Below are positions 6,175 to 8,625 of a DNA stretch of 8,625 nt, one piece after another. Under the pieces are notes generated by a model. It was not told the origin of the DNA. It saw only the letters and a list, made by a program, of their open reading frames with translations, and made no database searches. The stretch is taken from the NCBI GenBank assembly GCA_937863915.1, contig CALMID010000311.1, forward strand, positions 1 to 8,625, given 5' to 3'. The position numbers were made by a program, and so were the translations under genes. Position 1 is the first letter of the stretch. Each line of letters begins with the position of its first letter. Source of the DNA: an uncultured Pseudomonas sp. Lineage in GTDB: Bacteria; Pseudomonadota; Gammaproteobacteria; Pseudomonadales; Pseudomonadaceae.

Positions 6175-6199
6175 GCAGCGATGGGAAAGAACGGCGGGA

Positions 6200-6205
6200 A
6201 TTATA
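6200..6205 (-). promoter_or_regulatory. Sigma-70 -10 box of the PhnD-like importer operon
   Basis: A perfect TATAAT occurs on the minus strand in the only gap before the operon, just downstream of the preceding gene's terminator. The -35 region is poor: CTGCCC at 18 bp matches three of six positions of TTGACA, so an activator may help. The predicted start near 6193 gives a leader of about 100 nt. Confidence 0.55.
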
Positions 6206-6238
6206 GAGGGTTAAGCCGAGCGCGGGCAGTTGTGGCGC

Positions 6239-6270
6239 AAAAACAAACAGGGCCTGCATGGCAGGCCCTG
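6239..6270 (-). terminator. Intrinsic terminator of the tubulin-like gene
   Basis: On the minus strand a perfect 10-bp stem CAGGGCCTGC / GCAGGCCCTG with a 3-base loop is followed at once by TTTGTTTTT. It begins 29 bases after the stop codon of the tubulin-like gene and separates that gene from the importer operon. Confidence 0.93.
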
Positions 6271-6299
6271 GGTCGAGGCGTTGGATCAGGTCGCGGCTG

Positions 6300-8465
6300 T
6301 CAGACCGGAGGGGTGTAGTTGTTGAGCGAGATGACGCGGGTCTTGCCGATGCGGTGGCGGTAGATCTCGCGCAGGTACTTGATGGCTTTTTTCACGCTCT
6401 CGCGGGACAGGCGGATGTCGTTGATCGAGACGAACTTGTCGCGGTCATTGACCAGCTCACGGTACTTCTTCTCGTACATCGGCTTGATGGCGAACCAGTT
6501 GGTGTCGAGGATCTTCGCCGGGTTCTCGTGCTCGTTGAGCATGGCGTCGATGCGTGCCTCGTCGAAGTCCTCGGCGACGATCAGTTCCAGCAGGGCGTTG
6601 TCCAGGCTCTCGTCGTAGCGGTGCGGTTCGCGGGCGAAGCAGCGCTTGATGAAGGCGACGATGAGGGTGAGGAAGTCATCCGACAGGCACGGGCTCTTGA
6701 CCACCAGGGTGGTCAGCGACAGGTTGGCCGAGGCACCGATCACCAGGGCGTAGCGCTTGAGCGTGGTGTTGGGGAACAGGTTGTTGAGGTGGCTCTTGAG
6801 GCGGTTGAGGTCCATGTAGGACAGCTTGTAGTCCTTGGGCAGCGAGACGATGGACACCACCGAGGAGCAGTTCTTGAAGAAGTGCATGTCGCTCAGGGCG
6901 CTGGCATCGAAGCCGGACTTCTTGTAGTTGTCCAGCGCCTCGCGGTAGCGCTTGGCCTCGATCGGCAGCAGGCTGATGCCCTCGATGGCCTGGGTCGCCT
7001 TGTTGAAATGCGGCAGGTCGATAGAGCGGAAGAACAGGTCGTCGATGTTGAGCTTGGGCGGCTCCTTGTCGAATACCTTGAACTTCTCGGTGGGCGTTAC
7101 CGGCGTCTGCTCGGCCACCACGGACTCCGCGTAAGCCACGGCGACCGGGCCGGCCAGGCTCATGAACAGGTCGTTGGCATCCAGGCGGATGGTTTCGCCG
7201 ATGTCGATGCCGGCGCGGCGGAAGTAGTTCTGGTCGTAGTCGGTGGTCACCGCCTGGGCGGTGAGGATGTTGAAGATCTGCTGCGAGATGTACTGGTTGG
7301 CGTGACGCTCCATGGCGTTCACGTCAATGTTCTGCACATTGCCGCCGTCGCTTTCCTCGGCGTAGCGCATGATGTCGTTGGAGATCAGCATCATCGCGTT
7401 CCACGGGCGGATGCGGCGCATCACGCTCTCTTCGCCGGTCTCCTCGCTGTCGAAGTTGTAGGAGAAGTCCCACTCCTCGGCGAGGTACTTGCACAGCAGG
7501 CGCCCGGCGTTGATATGCAGGGCTTCCGACATTTCTATCCGCTGATCGGAGATGCTCGGCAGGATGCACATGCCGCTGGTGAAAATTGGTTCGAAGACAA
7601 ACGAGTGGTTGTCTTCCTCTTCGTTCTCCTTGGTCTCGAAGGTCTTGCTCATGTAGGAGAACTGCTGGGCCAGACCGAACTCCGAGGCCATGCCCGAGCC
7701 GGTGCCGCCGCCGGCACTGAAGATGTAGAAGTACAGGCGCGACTGGTTGGCCTTGATCCCGCAGGAGTCGATCAGGTAGCTGTGGATGAACTTCCAGTCG
7801 GCGTTGGAGAAGCGCTGGGTGTCCTTGTTGAGGATGATCTTGGCCAGGTACTGGCCGAGGATCGGCGCGTTACCCGCACCACCGGCATGCACCTCGGAGA
7901 GGTCCATGATCTTCATCTTGCTGTAGTCGCTGAGAAAGCCGTTGCTCTCGGCCTTGCGCGAGAAGCGGATGCGCCCCTCGATGTCCTTGTCCAGGTCGCC
8001 GAGCATCACCAGCGGCTCGATCAGGAACACCGGCTTGGCGCCACGCCCGCCGGCCAGCCGCAGGTTGTTGCGGATCCAGCTGGTGGGCCGCTGCTCGGCC
8101 TTGTCCTTGCTGACGTTGCTGAATTCGTTGAGGTAGAACTTGCGCGCGTTGTACACCAAGGATGCAACATCCAGGGCGATGTTCGAGCCGCAGCGGCCCA
8201 GACCGATCAGGCACACCGAGGGGAAGTGCTGGTTGCTGCGTTGATCGCCGGCTTCGTCACCATGCAGGCGCGGGAACACGCGGTCGCGCAGACCGTCGAG
8301 GTTTTCCAGAATGCGGTCGATATCGCGCTCGGTGAAATACAGGTATTGCTCGCCACTGGGCAGCAGGGCGGGCGGTATGCCGCCGCTTTCTTCCGCGGAC
8401 TCGACCGGAGCGGTGATGATGCGCGGCTCGGAAACCGTGGAATCGCTGTTTTTATTTTTCTTCAT
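6300..8465 (-). CDS. Large tubulin/FtsZ-superfamily (tubulin-like) GTPase
   Basis: The protein has 721 residues from ATG 8465-8463. The N-terminal 60 residues are low complexity and charged. A glycine-rich first strand and loop, VCLIGLGRCGSN, lies at 84-95. The tubulin/FtsZ signature SAGGGTGSG lies at 250-258, preceded by strand YFYIF. NIDVNAME (379-386), just before a long helix, is a plausible T7 loop. These features fit GTP binding and possibly polymerisation. At 721 residues it is nearly twice FtsZ and has a long C-terminal region without recognisable motifs or membrane segments. It resembles the tubulin-like families of uncertain role that others have linked to membrane remodelling, and is not the division FtsZ. 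The start is uncertain: 8465 lacks a Shine-Dalgarno, while ATG at 8504 has AGGAG about 14 bases upstream, adding 13 residues. It appears monocistronic. Confidence 0.85.
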   Translation of the reverse strand: MKKNKNSDSTVSEPRIITAPVESAEESGGIPPALLPSGEQYLYFTERDIDRILENLDGLRDRVFPRLHGDEAGDQRSNQHFPSVCLIGLGRCGSNIALDVASLVYNARKFYLNEFSNVSKDKAEQRPTSWIRNNLRLAGGRGAKPVFLIEPLVMLGDLDKDIEGRIRFSRKAESNGFLSDYSKMKIMDLSEVHAGGAGNAPILGQYLAKIILNKDTQRFSNADWKFIHSYLIDSCGIKANQSRLYFYIFSAGGGTGSGMASEFGLAQQFSYMSKTFETKENEEEDNHSFVFEPIFTSGMCILPSISDQRIEMSEALHINAGRLLCKYLAEEWDFSYNFDSEETGEESVMRRIRPWNAMMLISNDIMRYAEESDGGNVQNIDVNAMERHANQYISQQIFNILTAQAVTTDYDQNYFRRAGIDIGETIRLDANDLFMSLAGPVAVAYAESVVAEQTPVTPTEKFKVFDKEPPKLNIDDLFFRSIDLPHFNKATQAIEGISLLPIEAKRYREALDNYKKSGFDASALSDMHFFKNCSSVVSIVSLPKDYKLSYMDLNRLKSHLNNLFPNTTLKRYALVIGASANLSLTTLVVKSPCLSDDFLTLIVAFIKRCFAREPHRYDESLDNALLELIVAEDFDEARIDAMLNEHENPAKILDTNWFAIKPMYEKKYRELVNDRDKFVSINDIRLSRESVKKAIKYLREIYRHRIGKTRVISLNNYTPPV

Positions 8466-8531
8466 GGGCGGGCAGTCCGTATGTTCGGGCAGAAATTGGA
8501 GCATACGTACCGCAATGCTCCTAAACAACTC

Positions 8532-8537
8532 ACTATA
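8532..8537 (-). promoter_or_regulatory. Possible -10 box for the tubulin-like gene
   Basis: The minus strand has TATAGT in an AT-richer patch (GTTTATAGTGAG). A start near 8525 would put AGGAG at 8523-8519 into the leader. I see no good -35 hexamer at 16-18 bp, so this is tentative. Confidence 0.3.
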
Positions 8538-8605
8538 AACAGGCTAGTGGCATTCTGCCGGTAACCCATCACTCTTTTGGCTGGCGGCCGCCGTGGCGGG
8601 CGTTT

Positions 8606-8614
8606 TGCTAGAAT
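8606..8614 (+). promoter_or_regulatory. Extended -10 promoter of a divergent gene beyond the right edge
   Basis: TGCTAGAAT on the plus strand matches the extended -10 form TGnTATAAT at all but one position. A start would fall near 8621. The tubulin-like gene runs the other way from here, so this probably marks a divergent transcription unit outside the window. No matching -35 is clear. Confidence 0.4.
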
Positions 8615-8625
8615 CGCTGCCCTGT

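Noticed and set aside
6258..8564. Long plus-strand open frame of 768 codons opposite the tubulin-like gene
   Set aside because: It is antisense to a gene with clear tubulin motifs, its translation is a biased Val/Gly/His/Leu string with no domain, it has no ribosome site, and it runs through the terminator. It is a typical shadow frame of GC-rich DNA.
1..8625. tRNA, rRNA, CRISPR arrays, insertion sequences or attachment sites
   Set aside because: I looked for clover-leaf segments, regularly spaced repeats, transposase frames and terminal inverted repeats and saw none.

Overview
The window is GC-rich gammaproteobacterial DNA, most probably Pseudomonas in the broad sense. The codon use, the TGGCACG-type sigma-54 promoters and the gene families all fit. 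Every gene I can support lies on the minus strand, so transcription runs from high to low coordinates. The long open frames on the plus strand are antisense shadows of these genes. Both edges cut features: the left edge removes the last residue or residues of a periplasmic binding protein, and the right edge carries what looks like the promoter of a divergent plus-strand gene.

Layout in order of transcription. (1) 8465-6300 encodes a large FtsZ/tubulin-superfamily protein with a GGGTGSG signature. It ends in a strong intrinsic terminator at 6239-6270. (2) A perfect TATAAT box at 6200-6205 and a roughly 100-nt structured leader precede a four-gene ABC importer operon of the phosphonate/phosphite/selenate (PhnD-PhnC-PhnE-PhnE) type. 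The operon holds a binding protein (6093-5242), an ATPase (5245-4412) and two permeases (4412-3579 and 3582-2815). All three junctions overlap (GTGA, TGATG, ATGA), so the genes are translationally coupled. (3) Two consecutive cassettes follow, each made of a sigma-54 (-24/-12) promoter, a guanidine-I (ykkC type 1) riboswitch and a periplasmic binding protein of the urea-carboxylase-region/NitT-like family. Cassette B covers 2712-1426 and cassette A covers 1310 to the left edge. The two binding proteins are clearly paralogous but only about half identical by eye. Their promoters and aptamers are nearly the same.

The main point of the window is this doubled guanidine-responsive, probably nitrogen-controlled uptake module. 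Established work links guanidine-I riboswitches and this binding-protein family to guanidine import and to the urea/guanidine carboxylase plus allophanate hydrolase pathway. The permease, ATPase and enzyme genes would be expected beyond the left edge. The sigma-54 promoters and a perfect GCAC-N7-GTGC palindrome about 87 bp upstream of promoter A suggest NtrC control. Expression would then need both nitrogen limitation and guanidine. The second point of interest is the solitary tubulin-like GTPase, whose cellular role I cannot assign.

The two gene-free stretches longer than 300 bases (1065-1425 and 2491-2814) are almost fully explained by the promoters, upstream activator-like sites and riboswitch leaders of the two cassettes.
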